The notes under the pieces were generated by a model. It was given only the letters and a program-made list of their open reading frames with translations, was not told the DNA's origin and made no database searches. This document shows positions 32,573 through 44,500 of a DNA stretch of 64,000 bases, in pieces. The position numbers and the translations under genes were made by a program. How positions within the stretch are numbered: position 1 is the stretch's first letter; each line of letters begins with the position of its first letter. Origin of the DNA: Nitzschia sp. DOCU1 (Eukaryota; Bacillariophyta; Bacillariophyceae; Bacillariales; Bacillariaceae); assembly GCA_951394045.1 (NCBI GenBank), contig OX595990.1, forward strand, positions 2,038,549 through 2,102,548, read 5' to 3'.

Positions 32573-33562
32573 TCAATCAAATATTCCCGAGAGGTCGTCA
32601 GGCAGGTTATCAACGTTTCCATCGTCTCCTATGACGTCGCGAGCGAGCTGCAGATAACCTCGTCCTCGGCCAGGAGCTATACCCCAGGACATGCTGTCAG
32701 GGCTGCTCTCGCTACCCTCGCCGCCACTAAATGACGCCCGGCGGAGAGCCTGCGAAGGAACGGATTTTGTCTGACCACTTTGTATTGACATAACACCCGA
32801 AGCGTTATTTGAACTTTGAGCGACCACTGCTGGAATGTTGAACAGAGGATCCCCAAGCCCCCCGACTCGTCTCGCTCCCGTTATCCGATGGTCGTCTGGC
32901 ATTGAAAGGGTGACGTGCGAGATATCCACCTCAGAAGGAGGCGTTCCTGCATGACTTGCTGGTTGCGGGCCAGTAGACACTCCACTCAAGGAGAACAATC
33001 CAGGAAGGAAGGATGGCATAACCGCTGCGTTTGAGCTTTCCTGGAGAAAACTTGTTGGTTTCTTGTGCTCACGAGGCGAGTCCTTCTGGCCACACTTTTC
33101 ATTCGATTCAATTTGAGCTCGCCGCTTTTTCAGGAACTTTGCTTTGGAGCTTGATCGATACTGTGTATGTAAACAATCCCTGATTAAACATCCCACTTTC
33201 TCTCGCGCAACAGTATCTTCAACCTCCCACCAAGAACCATCTTGTTGTCGAACGAACATCCCTTGATCCTTTCCTGTTCCTTGGACTGCATCCATGATCA
33301 TGTTGACTGTCGTGGTTTTCTCGGCTTTGTTTTGGGCCTTGGAATAATCTCCGATATATCTTTTTACGATAGACTTTAAACGTCTGTTTCCGGGCGACGC
33401 CGTACAAGCCTTTCCCCTGCCGCAGATTACAGCCGTGCTGTCAGGAGCATACCCCTGTGGCAGCTTTCTCTTGCCAAAGCGCTCGTTTCTGGGAATGGAG
33501 TAGTAAGCAGGCTGGGACGGCAGTCCATCGTGTGAAGACCGAGGAGAAAATGACGGATTCAT
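32573..33562 (-). CDS. DUF6824 domain protein
   Basis: 329 residues from the first ATG at 33562. The DUF6824 domain is near the N-terminus, at about residues 43-135: DSTAVICGRGKACTASPGNR, TVNMIMDAVQ, MFVRQQDGSWWEVEDTVARE, QYRSSSKAKFLKKRR. The rest is Ser/Pro-rich with no other domain. The frame stays open upstream to 33682 without an ATG, so a 5' exon cannot be excluded. Compared with the proteins at 17156 and 60261, the fold residues (G-R-G, I-x-x-A-V, W-x-E-V, A-R-E-K-V) are kept but the flanks are unrelated. Confidence 0.8.
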   Translation of the reverse strand: MNPSFSPRSSHDGLPSQPAYYSIPRNERFGKRKLPQGYAPDSTAVICGRGKACTASPGNRRLKSIVKRYIGDYSKAQNKAEKTTTVNMIMDAVQGTGKDQGMFVRQQDGSWWEVEDTVAREKVGCLIRDCLHTQYRSSSKAKFLKKRRAQIESNEKCGQKDSPREHKKPTSFLQESSNAAVMPSFLPGLFSLSGVSTGPQPASHAGTPPSEVDISHVTLSMPDDHRITGARRVGGLGDPLFNIPAVVAQSSNNASGVMSIQSGQTKSVPSQALRRASFSGGEGSESSPDSMSWGIAPGRGRGYLQLARDVIGDDGNVDNLPDDLSGIFD

Positions 33563-35755
33563 CAGAAGAAACTTGAAATATGATCGAAATGGAAGAGCGG
33601 CCACTGACTTCCTCCGGATGGAACAATGCAATGGAGCTCTTGCAATACTCCGAAGTTGAGGGGTCAATTGATGCGCCCGCAACTAATGGCCAGCACCCAA
33701 ATGAGCAATAATTCAATGTTGCAGCATAAGACGTCTTGAATCACAAACACAATATTCGCGCTCCTTTTGCTCTCTGAAGTTTCACGAGCAAAGAGGTTGG
33801 GGGGAGGGGGGGGGGGGGGCTAAAGTTTCCAAATTGTTCGATGGCTACGGGATGCATGTGGTGCTACGGGTAGATCGCAAATAGCGTCATACCGACGCCA
33901 TATGCACGGAGGGACGACATTGATGATACGGGCCCAAACAATTAAGTGTAGTAGCGAATGTATATCTATCGCGATTCTTGCTTGACATAAAAGAATCCAG
34001 TGTGACCGATAATAGGAAATATCAAAGGGTCCCCGGGAGTTCAATCGTTTCTCCCATAACTACTAGCTACCATTTCGTTCGGACAAAAAGCAGCAAGGGC
34101 TATTGTTTTTTATGCCAGTCGTGGAGAACGAGGTGTCCGTTCATGTCCATGACCTTTGATAATAACGATGTATCCCATTGAGGGGCGCTTTACGGGTAGA
34201 AAACACGGAAGTATTTATCACGAAAAACGCCATCATTAAATCCTTGTCTGCGCTTCTCACATGATGGGCCTAAAATAACTCGTCTTCGCCCTTGTTCGTT
34301 CCCCATTGACGGAGTTGAATCAAGCTTTTCGGATAATCTTTTCACCGAAGTTGCCGAATAATGATTCTCCGTCGTCCGATTCGTTATGTCGCACGCTTCA
34401 TTTTCGTCAAGTATTCCGTTGCCAGATAAACCAAAGCGCGATTCTCGTCATCGGGTGACATGCATTATTGACTGCTGCTGGATTGCTTGGTAACATCATA
34501 GTATTAATAATTTGCTCCCGATCACGATGCACTCGCAACAGCCAGAAGTCGGGGGATAAAATACTCCTTGGTGGCGCGGAACAAAATTACTACATAACTC
34601 CAAGGAGAACCAACTATGGCGGCGGCGGGGGGTGGTTGAGCACGACTTGGAGACACACACCTAACCATCCCCGACATGCGAAGTAAACGTAACCTGCTGC
34701 TCCAAAATAGTGGTATCTCGGGTCGCCTACACCTCAGGAGTAAACCATTGGTGCAATGTTACCGGTAGTAGCCAGAGAATAGTACCTGGTATGATCACAA
34801 CCGGAGAATTAGTATGTATGACTACACGCCGGGTAGTAGTACTAGGAGCATCAATATTCTTTCAGCACTACCACGCTGCCGTTTCCATTTCGAGAATGTA
34901 ATACAATCGCATGCTATCCTTGTAGCTATTGGAAGTGTGAAAGGTACGGGAACTAAATCCGTTATTTTCTTCGACTCCGGCGGATACACTAAGCCTTCTT
35001 GCCTCTGCTGTTGCGGCCGCCGAGTACGAGCCGTCGTCCATACTGCAGCTGGAAGAAGCCTATTAATGAATAGTTTTGGTAGCACTCGCACCTGAGCCAA
35101 CAACTTCGAATTATTGTTCTCGTCGGGAGAAGGATGCGGTAATAGAAGAATCGCTCACCTTGAAAGGATCCGAGGCAAAAAGTGAGCGTTGGATGGCATT
35201 TGGGGCCTAATTAAACTGTCGTCGCTCGATTCTTCTGAATTAGGGTATGAGAATGCGCAGAATATCATGCTTATATCATTATGGCATGCGGGGCTATTCT
35301 TTGAACTGCCCCATATGCACAGCCCAGTGACAGCAATCTGGTGAACGTCTCTGCTGAGAGCAGCCGAATGAGAGACAACATTCTTACATTGTTAATAAGG
35401 ATCACGCACGTATCAGAGCCAAGCTTCTACACTCTCGTGTCACCGACGGGGGTGCTATCCGATGACTTAATCAAGAAAGCCGTATCATCGACACCGGATT
35501 GGTTCCGGGGAAATGTTGTAACGCTGTTGTTCCTGCCTATCAGAAAGTGGAACTGTTCCGCCATGTTTCACTACACAAATAAATTGTCATTCAAAGTTGA
35601 TGGCTTCAATTCACAATCGTCTCCTTTGTTTCTGTCTTCCTAGAGTAGTATCAAGTTTTACTCTATAGATGTTGAGTCACAACTTTAGAACCCGCCGGGC
35701 CCTTTTCCTTTCAACTCCTGCCCCGTCGCGTCGAGCTGACACTCTACGAGCGAGC
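33563..35755. other. Gene-free stretch of 2.2 kb
   Basis: No coding frame recognised on either strand. It has a run of 14 G at 33806-33819 preceded by six G. Short frames at 34814-35095 and 35341-35643 lack any supporting feature. It contains the promoter of the DUF6824 gene and ends at the SerRS stop. Confidence 0.5.
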
Positions 35756-37198
35756 TTACTTCTTCTTTGCGCCCTTCTCGCCTTTGGTCAACTCAGGTGG
35801 TCCTCGGACAAATGGCAAAAAGTCTTTGCCGCCCATGTACGGACGCAAAACCTCAGGAACAACAACTCCCTCAGGAGTCTGGTAAGTCTCAAGCAAACAA
35901 CAGATACCACGCCCAGTGGCACACAAGGTCGCGTTGAGCATGTGGACGTAGCTGGCACGTGCATTCATGTTACCCTTGCTGGGTGCACCCTTGCTTCCAC
36001 AGCGAGCCCCTACACCACGGGCTTGATAGTCGGTGCAGTTGGAACATGAGACGAGCTCACGGTAGGCTTGTTGACCAGGGAACCAGGCTTCCAAGTCATA
36101 CTTTTTGACAGCCGCGTCGTTCAATTCGTTACTGACCAAGCAGACGACTCGGTATGAGAATCCCAAGGATTCATAGAATTCTTTGGCTGCCTGCAACATT
36201 CGTTTCTGTTCCGCTTGCGATTCTTCAAAGTCGTCGACCGTCAAACAGAACTGTTCAATCTTTTCAAACTGGTGGACGCGAAAAATACCACGAATATCCT
36301 TGCCACTGCTTCCAGCTTCCTTTCGAAAGCAAGTTGAAATACCCGCATATCTTAGGGGAAGTGCCGCCTTTTCAATCCACTCGTCCTTGTGATAGGCACA
36401 AATGGGCTGTTCCGAAGTGGCAATGAGATACTTCTCAGCCGACCCATCAGGATCATCGGTCTTTCCAGAGACCTTGTACAATTGCTCGTCAAAGTCATCT
36501 AATTGCGCAATGCTAGCCATGACGTCCTTGTTCATGAAAAAGGGAGGCTGCAGTACGTTGTAGCCGCGGGCCGTCAAAAACGAAATGCCGTAGTTGATAA
36601 TGGCTTGGTTCAAAAGCACACCCGCGTTAGTCAAAAAGTAAGCTCGGTGTCCAGCCACGTTTGAACCGCGAGTCGGCTCGTAACCTCCAATGCGCCACAA
36701 GAGCTCATCGTGAGTTAAAGGTTTTGTTTCAGGCAACGTGTACTTGAGCTGTCCTTGAGGGGAGGGCAATAAGCCTGCGCCTTCGGGAGGAATGGGGTAC
36801 AGATCCACAACTAGATTGTCCTCTTCCTCGTTATCGGAAATGGGGACTTCAGGATCAACCATGTTGCCGATACGGTTCAAGAGCTCGTCTCGCTTGGCCG
36901 CATATTCCGGCAGCAACGCCTCTTTCTCCTTGATGGTTTCCTGGACAGCTTTCATTTCGGCAATCTCGTTCGTGCAGTCCTCTTTTGCCTTCTTTTTAGG
37001 AGTAATCTTTTCTTTTTGAATCTTGTTGACTTCTGTTCGCAATTCGTTGATCTCATTGGTCAAGTTTCGCCACTTTTCATCTTCGGCAATGACCTCATCG
37101 ACCCACTCGGCGGGCTTGAAGCGTTGCTCCATGTACTTGCGCCATTTGGCGGGGTCGCCACCTTTGTATTCTCGGAGTTCGTTTATATCAATCGGCAT
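35756..37198 (-). CDS. SARS1: Cytosolic seryl-tRNA synthetase
   Basis: 480 residues, one exon. It attaches serine to tRNA-Ser, and by eukaryotic rule also charges the selenocysteine tRNA. Residues 1-130 form the long antiparallel coiled-coil arm that holds the tRNA (NEINELRTEVNKIQKEK, ALLPEYAAKRDELLNRIGN). The class II core has LATSEQPICAYH-like residues (LIATSEQPICAYH), motif 2 (CFRKEAGSSGKDIRGIFRVH) and motif 3 around NATLCATGRGICCLLETYQ. The Lys-rich tail (KGEKGAKKK) and absence of a presequence suggest the cytosolic enzyme. Confidence 0.96.
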   Translation of the reverse strand: MPIDINELREYKGGDPAKWRKYMEQRFKPAEWVDEVIAEDEKWRNLTNEINELRTEVNKIQKEKITPKKKAKEDCTNEIAEMKAVQETIKEKEALLPEYAAKRDELLNRIGNMVDPEVPISDNEEEDNLVVDLYPIPPEGAGLLPSPQGQLKYTLPETKPLTHDELLWRIGGYEPTRGSNVAGHRAYFLTNAGVLLNQAIINYGISFLTARGYNVLQPPFFMNKDVMASIAQLDDFDEQLYKVSGKTDDPDGSAEKYLIATSEQPICAYHKDEWIEKAALPLRYAGISTCFRKEAGSSGKDIRGIFRVHQFEKIEQFCLTVDDFEESQAEQKRMLQAAKEFYESLGFSYRVVCLVSNELNDAAVKKYDLEAWFPGQQAYRELVSCSNCTDYQARGVGARCGSKGAPSKGNMNARASYVHMLNATLCATGRGICCLLETYQTPEGVVVPEVLRPYMGGKDFLPFVRGPPELTKGEKGAKKK

Positions 37199-37590
37199 GT
37201 TGCTGTTTTGCTTTTTATAACAATGAGCAAGCTACTGTAATACGACGGCGGGGACTACAATAACGGCAGCAATCATCTGTGTGGCGCCGGTTTCAACGCA
37301 ACGCGAGACGCGATCTTCCCACCACCGTTCGTGCGGCTGTGGTTGCATCCACAACGGGTGGATTTTGTCATGCAAAAGTGGATCCTCGTACGCTGGACGG
37401 ACATCGCCTTCAGAATGCCTGCCGTGCGCGCGAGTGTGACGTCAAAAGTCGACTTCTTGGACCGAGAACCTTTCTTTTGGCGCGCGCACTTCAAGATTTG
37501 CGATCTTTTTGTGTTCCTGCTTCCAATGACGATGACCATGTCTGGGATGTCTTACTTTGAAGCCACCTGCACTTGTCTTCTCTTGATATC
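37199..37590. promoter_or_regulatory. Divergent promoter region (SerRS / NAD(P)-binding protein)
   Basis: 392 bp between two divergent starts. No particular motif identified. Confidence 0.45.
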
Positions 37591-38220
37591 ATGAAAAGGT
37601 CTTTGCCTCTTGGTAGCATTTTCGCCCTGGTGTTGCTCTCCCAGTGTGTAGCCGCGTTGAATGTCGTCATTGCCGGTGGCACGGGCAAGCTTGGACGGGC
37701 TGTCATTCCCAAACTTGCGGATCACGATGTGACCGTGCTCTCTCGGAATGCCTATCTGGCTTCTGCTCCTGCAAGAGTTACGGAGGTATTTGGCTACCTT
37801 GGTCAATCTTTCCTTTCGCGCCACCCTTATGTGAAAATCCGAGACTGGGACGGCGGGGATCTCATGGATATTGTGGGAAAGGATTGGGTCGGTTGGCAGG
37901 AAGATGCCTTGAAGCCAGCAGACGTTCTGGTCTACTTGGTTGGTGGCTACACAGAACAGCGAGTCATGGCTGCGGAACGGCTGGTAAGGGAATCTCTTCG
38001 GATTAATCCAAATGTACTTCATGTGACAGTCAATCCAGTAGAAGAGGATATCCCATTGCTCACTCCTGGCATGACGACCATGAAATCCAATAGAATCAAG
38101 AAATGCGAAGATATGGTCAAAACTAACTGTTTGAATTCCAAGTGTCTCCGTCTCGAGGTTTATAAAATGGATGAAGCTATCGAAGCTATATGCAAAGCTA
38201 TTGAAAGTGCAAAGTCATAA
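37591..38220 (+). CDS. NAD(P)-binding Rossmann protein, SDR-like, with signal peptide
   Basis: 209 residues. The start is a hydrophobic signal sequence (MKRSLPLGSIFALVLLSQ). It is followed at once by a Rossmann beta-strand and glycine motif, LNVVIAGGTGKLGRAVIPKL. This suits an atypical short-chain dehydrogenase or an epimerase-like protein. The WDGGDLMDIVG and ADVLVYLVGGYTEQR segments fit the following strands. It lacks a clear YxxxK pair, and at 209 residues is shorter than the usual 290-320, so catalysis is uncertain. The ATG at 37591 is the first one heading the signal peptide. Plastid or ER destination is possible; no clear Phe junction is seen. Confidence 0.72.
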   Translation: MKRSLPLGSIFALVLLSQCVAALNVVIAGGTGKLGRAVIPKLADHDVTVLSRNAYLASAPARVTEVFGYLGQSFLSRHPYVKIRDWDGGDLMDIVGKDWVGWQEDALKPADVLVYLVGGYTEQRVMAAERLVRESLRINPNVLHVTVNPVEEDIPLLTPGMTTMKSNRIKKCEDMVKTNCLNSKCLRLEVYKMDEAIEAICKAIESAKS

Positions 38221-38546
38221 GCGGCGTTACGCTCATGTCCGAGCTCTCCAAGGAGTGTTGATGTGGTACAATAGAGAAACGCGTGCCAGCGGTAATAGTG
38301 AATTCACTTGAATTTGCGGGAAACATAGATTTCGACTTTGTGTCGATGCCCTGATGCCTACCATCATATTTGCTAGAATCCAATTATGCTGTTAGCAATT
38401 CTAGACGGCATCTGTCCGTGCTATGCCAACTACCTCGAAACGTCCTTCGGCCGAGCGTACTGTAGCTTCTTCTACATACTGCGGAAATAGATCAATGTTG
38501 TGTGATATCATAGCTATGCCTTTATAGCTTCGTATGAGTCCTCGAC
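38221..38546. other. Intergenic between convergent genes
   Basis: 326 bp shared by the 3' ends of the SDR-like and UBR genes. Nothing else recognised. Confidence 0.5.
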
Positions 38547-41500
38547 TTAGTAAAAGTCTGGGACAATGACTTGTCGTGAACCTCCACGCTCCGCGACAAC
38601 CTGTTGCCGAACGGAATGCCCCGACCAAACTTCGTGCAGGTGATCGTAGCGGTCCAAATCCAGATTCAAAGGGCGTCCTCGGTACTGCGGAGTCTCTCCA
38701 TGGCTATCTACAAAAGGACTGTGAATGTAGGCGGCCTTGCCATTGTGCATAATCAGGCCGGCGCATTCTTGCAATAAAAAGAACATGCCAGTTCCAGCTC
38801 CACACTTGAAGGAGTGCCGAGTGCATTCGCCCTTGCCTCCGGCATTCAAGACTTCGCCACAAATGAGACAAACGGCTGTTTGTTCACTGTCCGGCAGTAG
38901 CTGTCCCAGTTCGGCGTAAAGGTCAGTGTAGGATGTCGGGATTCGAGCAACGCGAGGACGTCCAGTGTTCTTTGCCGACATCTCGAGGGCGTAACCGCCA
39001 ATGAGTGGTACACTCTTTTTGGAGCTGAACGTGACCAAAGCGGGACTCTGTTGGCTGTTAAGTTCGGACGTCGAAGTCTGAATGCCTGCAGGCTGGATGG
39101 TGTCAATCTCCATGGGAACAGTAACTTCGTCCTGTGGTTCAAAACCTTTCCCCGTGGCGGACGATTCCTTCTTGCCGCTGGAGGTATGATTCGTCGAATT
39201 GTTGTATTGGAAGGACTCCATCGGCCAGTCAAAGACCCGGAAGCCTTGTGTTCGGAAGAGTCTTCCGGAAACTGCGGCACCCGAACCAGAGATAGTGTCG
39301 CTTGGCAACGTTGCCGCCTTGGCATGACGACGTGCCTCTTCGTACCAGTACGAAATCACTGAACGAATGGCATCGGACTGGAGCATCTCTTCCACGGGTT
39401 CCAGGCGGAAAAATTTACGCAGCTTTTCCATTGTTACCAAACTGGCGTTTCCTTGCATCGACTCGTACGTGGTCTCGATGGCTTCGGTCGCATAACGCGC
39501 CATTACGCCCGGAAGAAGAATTTGAAGCACAGTGCCGATTTCAGCCAAGTAGGCACAGGCCGCATCGGCGGCAAGAGAGCAACCTTCGTTGAAACGGTTT
39601 ACAATTGCTGATTCCACGTGCGGATTCTCGGGCACCTCCACCAAGTTAGTCTCTTTTGTGAGTGCCATTTCCAATAAAGCTATGCAGACAAGCTTCCACT
39701 GCCCTTCGGGGGACGAAAAGGAACCAGTTGCACGCATACTACGAAGGGTTTTGACCACGAAGACCTCTGTTTCGAAGCCAGAAATGTTGTCAAGACCCTG
39801 CATTTCCAACTTGCCAAGCAAGACTTGAAGTACTCGAGCCAAGAGACCGAGTTTAAGGAACCCTTCGGAATCCTCCACGACGGAGTCAACATTCTTTCGA
39901 AGACTGAGGCCTTCTGACGAGACAAAGCTGCCGCGGCTTGAAAACGGAACTGGCCACACAAGTTCCAAGGAGTCGCTGCGTGCTCTCGCCCGTCCACTGG
40001 ATGCACAAATGGCAGCGACTACATGAGTGAGAACATGACCGTAGAGGATGGGGTAAACAATTGGTGAACGGTGCGGTTTGTCCGGATCAGGGTTTGCAGC
40101 GTGAGAGGCTCCTCTCCCTTCCAACGGAAATGGGAGGACAAGCTGTACAAGGTCGGCAGCTACAGCACCCGATGCGGCCATCACCGCCAGACCAAAATAG
40201 CGCAGTTTGCCAAGTCGCCCGTTAAACGGCTGGGTTCCATCTTCTTCCACCGCGGAGGGCGGTGGCATTATCACAAGCTTGCCATCACACGCAATTGCAG
40301 CGATCCCAAACTTAGAGAAGATCAGGCTCAAATTGTTCTCGTCTCGAGGCATGCCAGCAGATTTGTTCGTGGCAGCGAGGGCCTTTCTTGCCAACCGTCG
40401 CGCTTCGTTTGCCTCGCAGCAAACGCTGTAGGTGAACGCTTGCATCGACATTGTCAACTTGGAAAGCAGCTTCTCCCTCGACAACTCCTGGCGCTGCATG
40501 TCCGTCAACGTGCTCGGGAACACACAAGATGGCCACTGCAGAGAGATCAACCTTAGAACGACGAAAAATTGAAGTTGTTACGAGCCACTTGCATTGAAGT
40601 ACTTACATCAGATGGTTCCTTGCCCGCAAATCTGTTCGCCATATTGTAGGCGTACTTCTCGACAATATAATGCCGGAACTCCCCGAAGTCATTATGCAGG
40701 TTGTCATCACCCAAACGCTTTCCATCGGCGCGGTAAGTAATATCACTGACTTGGTCCATGAACCTTCTCCACACTACCGTCTCGCCGGCTGAGTCCACAG
40801 ATATGGCAAAGTGATTCGTAGAGATATCCATAGCGTCCTCTGTTTTGTTAACTCCGTCCGAATTGGTATCGGCTCTTGGCCGCAACTTTCGTCGCACGAA
40901 TCGCGGTGTTTTCATCATGGCGTTCCACGCAGCATACAAATCTTTCTTTCTCAGTGGCCGTACACTGCGGCGACGTGGAATCTTCATGGCTTGTTTTAGC
41001 TCGTGATCACTGGTAGTTTCATCTTTGACCTGAGAGTCCGCAATGAAGGCACACTGCCCGTCCCACACAACGGTCTTGTTGTGTCGCGCCACCCACCACG
41101 GCGTGCACGCCAGAAATTCGGTTAGTGAAAGAGATCCATTATGTCCAAGGGGTTCAATCGACATTTCCTCCGCCTCCGAGCTGCCGTCGCTCTTTGCGTT
41201 TGCGATACTGGACGTCTCGCTGGAAACAGGGAGGCAGGTCGCAGAATCGATCCAGTCCATTCCCACATCGATGAATGGGACCAAACAATTGCTAAGACGT
41301 TGACACAATGGACACCGGAACTCGTCTCGCTTTCCGATTATGCGATCTTCTCGGTGAGAGACGGTTGCCAAATAAGATTCCCAACATTCGCTGTGCACAG
41401 CATGCCCGCAGAGTGCCACATGAGCACCGACGAAACGTCGCAGAGGAGCAGTTGCGGTGTATATGCTTCCAGTAGATGGAGGGCCGCCGCCTCCTTTCAT

Positions 41501-44500
41501 GACTGTACTGGCTTGAGTGTACCCAACAAAGGCAAGTGCGTTGCCCCCATCGGTTCGTCGACGGCGACTCTTGCGATGTCCTTCTTCCTCTCGATCCCGA
41601 CTTCGCCCTTCAGCATTGCCATCGTCGCTGCAAATAATACATTGGGGCCGGTTACGAAGCAGTCGAGGTGGAATCATCATTTCGTCAAAGAGCGGCTGGC
41701 CCGTCTCCGGCGACATGAACGGAGTTCCAGCCCTATCCGAGTCCGAGGCTGAAGCCACACTTGACGCCGAACTCTTGGCAGATCCGAAGCTTCCTTGACG
41801 GCTGGGTCGCCGGGGTGTCATCGGCTCGCTGGGTGTATCTTCCTTTCCAGATTCGTTTTCGTCCTTGTCGCCTAGTTCGGCCTCCATCATCGTCGCAAAC
41901 TTTGCCGCCTGCGCTTTCATTCGCTCCATGGCCTTTTCCTTTGCCATACGCTTTCGTTTCTGGATCTCAGTCTCTTGCTTTTCCTCACCATCGTCTGACA
42001 TTTTGTCAGACTGCTTGACACGAACCAAGTTGCGGGCGTCAACGTTGTGTTCAGCCGCAAAGTCACACAACCACGCAGCACCAGCTCGGACAGCACGATC
42101 TTGGGCAATAAAGCAGCCGATGTATCCACCATCCACTGCCAATCGACGCAAGAGATGCAGAGTCGTTTCTTCGCCATCATACCACTCGCAAGCTTGTTGC
42201 AACTTGGGGTTGGCCAGCAAGGCACCCGAAACCCACTCCTTAGCCGTTGGAGCTGGATCATCGTCACCTCGATCAAAGAAGAGACTTCCGATCGAGCCTC
42301 CTCCATGCTGTCGCCAGTCCTTGTCGTCGGCCTTTGCCGCCTGCCAAGCATAGGCCCCTAATGTTAGGATATGCACAGCCCGGGCCAAGGCGGTTTCGCT
42401 TCGCTCTTCGCCTTCGTACGCCATAGCTCCCCGCAGATCGACAGCATCCTTCTTCTTGCCGGAATCACGGATATGCATGTGCAAAGTGCGATACGTAATG
42501 GCCAGCAACGTCGAATCCGAAGTGATATCACGCCGTAGGCGAGAAAAGGCTGAATGTGCTGGAGGCGGCCTGGGACAAAATGCCTTCGGAACAATTCCAT
42601 AGTTAACGTCAGTGCCCGAAGGAAGTGGCCGGGATTCGGCTGCCGTCTGATGGTGCCGCAGACTAATGTGGAAAAAGCTGGGATCGTATTCTTCCCATAC
42701 GCTGCGATTCAATTGCCACTTGTCGGGTTCCATTTTGGCTCGTGAAATCTTTCGAGTCGCCACTTCTCCAAGCACTACTCCCAAGGCCGCACCCGTCGCG
42801 TCGTCAGGATTCACCAGTTTACCTTCTTCGCTCAAGTACACATTATCCCAGTGACTGAGAACGTGGTGCACTTCTGCAAGTTCGGAATGTGTCTTGGGAC
42901 CACTGGCTAACCGATGCACCACTTCTCGTCGTAGTCTCCATTTTGCTTGATTTGTGTGCCCGTTGCGGTCACCAGGCGGTATGGGAGGTAATTCGCTGGC
43001 CAAAATAATAATAGTATGCAAAAACTCTTCCAGTAGCAATAAAAGGCTTGATGCTTCCTTGGCCGCGGAATATGTCCACGGCAACAAGAAATCATCCCCC
43101 ATGGCATCTTCGGAATTGTACTCTGCATTGTAGAATCCTTGTTGAACTTCATCCAAGTACAGATTGATGTCGGAATTCGGAGCCTTGGCAAGGCCACAAA
43201 AATCAAAGAGCCCTAGTCGATGCAGCATTAAATGAACCAAAAAACAGACTCCCACGTCCGAGTTTGGACGGTGCAAGTCCCGTGTTTGATTGAGCGTCCG
43301 ACCCAGCATGCCAAATTGCACCAGCAACAAATCGGCGTCTCGCATGGCTCGACAAAAGGGTGGCTCGGCATAATTGAGAACTTGATCATTCAGACCGTTG
43401 CCGTTTCGTCTCCATAGACCAGCACGGACCTGAGCCGCTCGAGTGAGTACCAGAAGAGGAAACTCCATGAGACCTACAAAGAGGGCATTGTGATCACTCA
43501 GAGACAAATGTTCAAGGAGCGCAGCCTGCAGCTCTTGAGCGCCCCGTTCTCGTAAGCACACTTCTCGTAAGCACGCTGCCACAAATCGATGCAGTGGTAA
43601 ATGAAAGGAAAAGGCCGTCATTTGAGACATTGGAAGCGCCGAAAAAGCCAGTACAGATCCATGTTTCGACGAAACGGTTGAAAAGGGCAAACTCGCAGGG
43701 CGTCGTTGAAAGGGCTCAAGCGACGATATATACGGTGTTGGCCGGTAGGTAGCCATTTCCTTGTTTTGCCACTCTGTCACACCCTTGATCAAGACATGAG
43801 TTGTGAGCTGTACACACGTCCTCAAATTTTTGGACAGCGGAGAATGAGGATCATCAATGGGAGACGGATCGTCGTCGTCCCAGCTTAGCAATCGTTCAAA
43901 TAGACTTCCCAAAGAAATACTAGCATTGAAGGCTCCTACCCATCCTCGGACTTCTACTTCCACATGACCTTGAGAATAGTCTCGCCATACTTGAGGATCC
44001 ATCAATTGCCCCAGACCTAGTGCAGCAATCCAATCCTGTAAAAATGTTCCCGTCTGACTGGCAAATAGTCTTGGCATGCCTTTCACGTTCAGGACGCATT
44101 TCAAATCGCTGATGCATGGTGAATATCGTCGATGCGTCAGTACAAAATGATTGGGATTCAAACGTGGTTGTGCGGCGACTTGAAGGGTTTGTAAGAGACT
44201 GGCGCCCAGCTTTCCCAGCAAGTCTCGCCGTTGTACCAGATCGACCACATAGGTGACACGATTTAAAAATTGCACACTCAAGGCATATCCACTTCGTTCT
44301 AATACCCCCATGCCCCGTGCATATTCTGACGTGACCACTTGATAGGTATCGCAATAGGCAGCTGCCAGATGGCTCTTGAATGTAGGGACCGCTAATAGAG
44401 TCAATAAGAGCGAGTGCCAGTACTTTGTGACCCTGGACGACAGTTTGAAATCCGCTCGGAGCAGTGGCACTAAATGTCGTTCGGGTCCAATCGATTCGGC

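Noticed and set aside
33799..33819. G-rich run as a possible G-quadruplex element
   Set aside because: A bare homopolymer in a gene-free stretch; it is as likely to be slippage or an assembly artefact.
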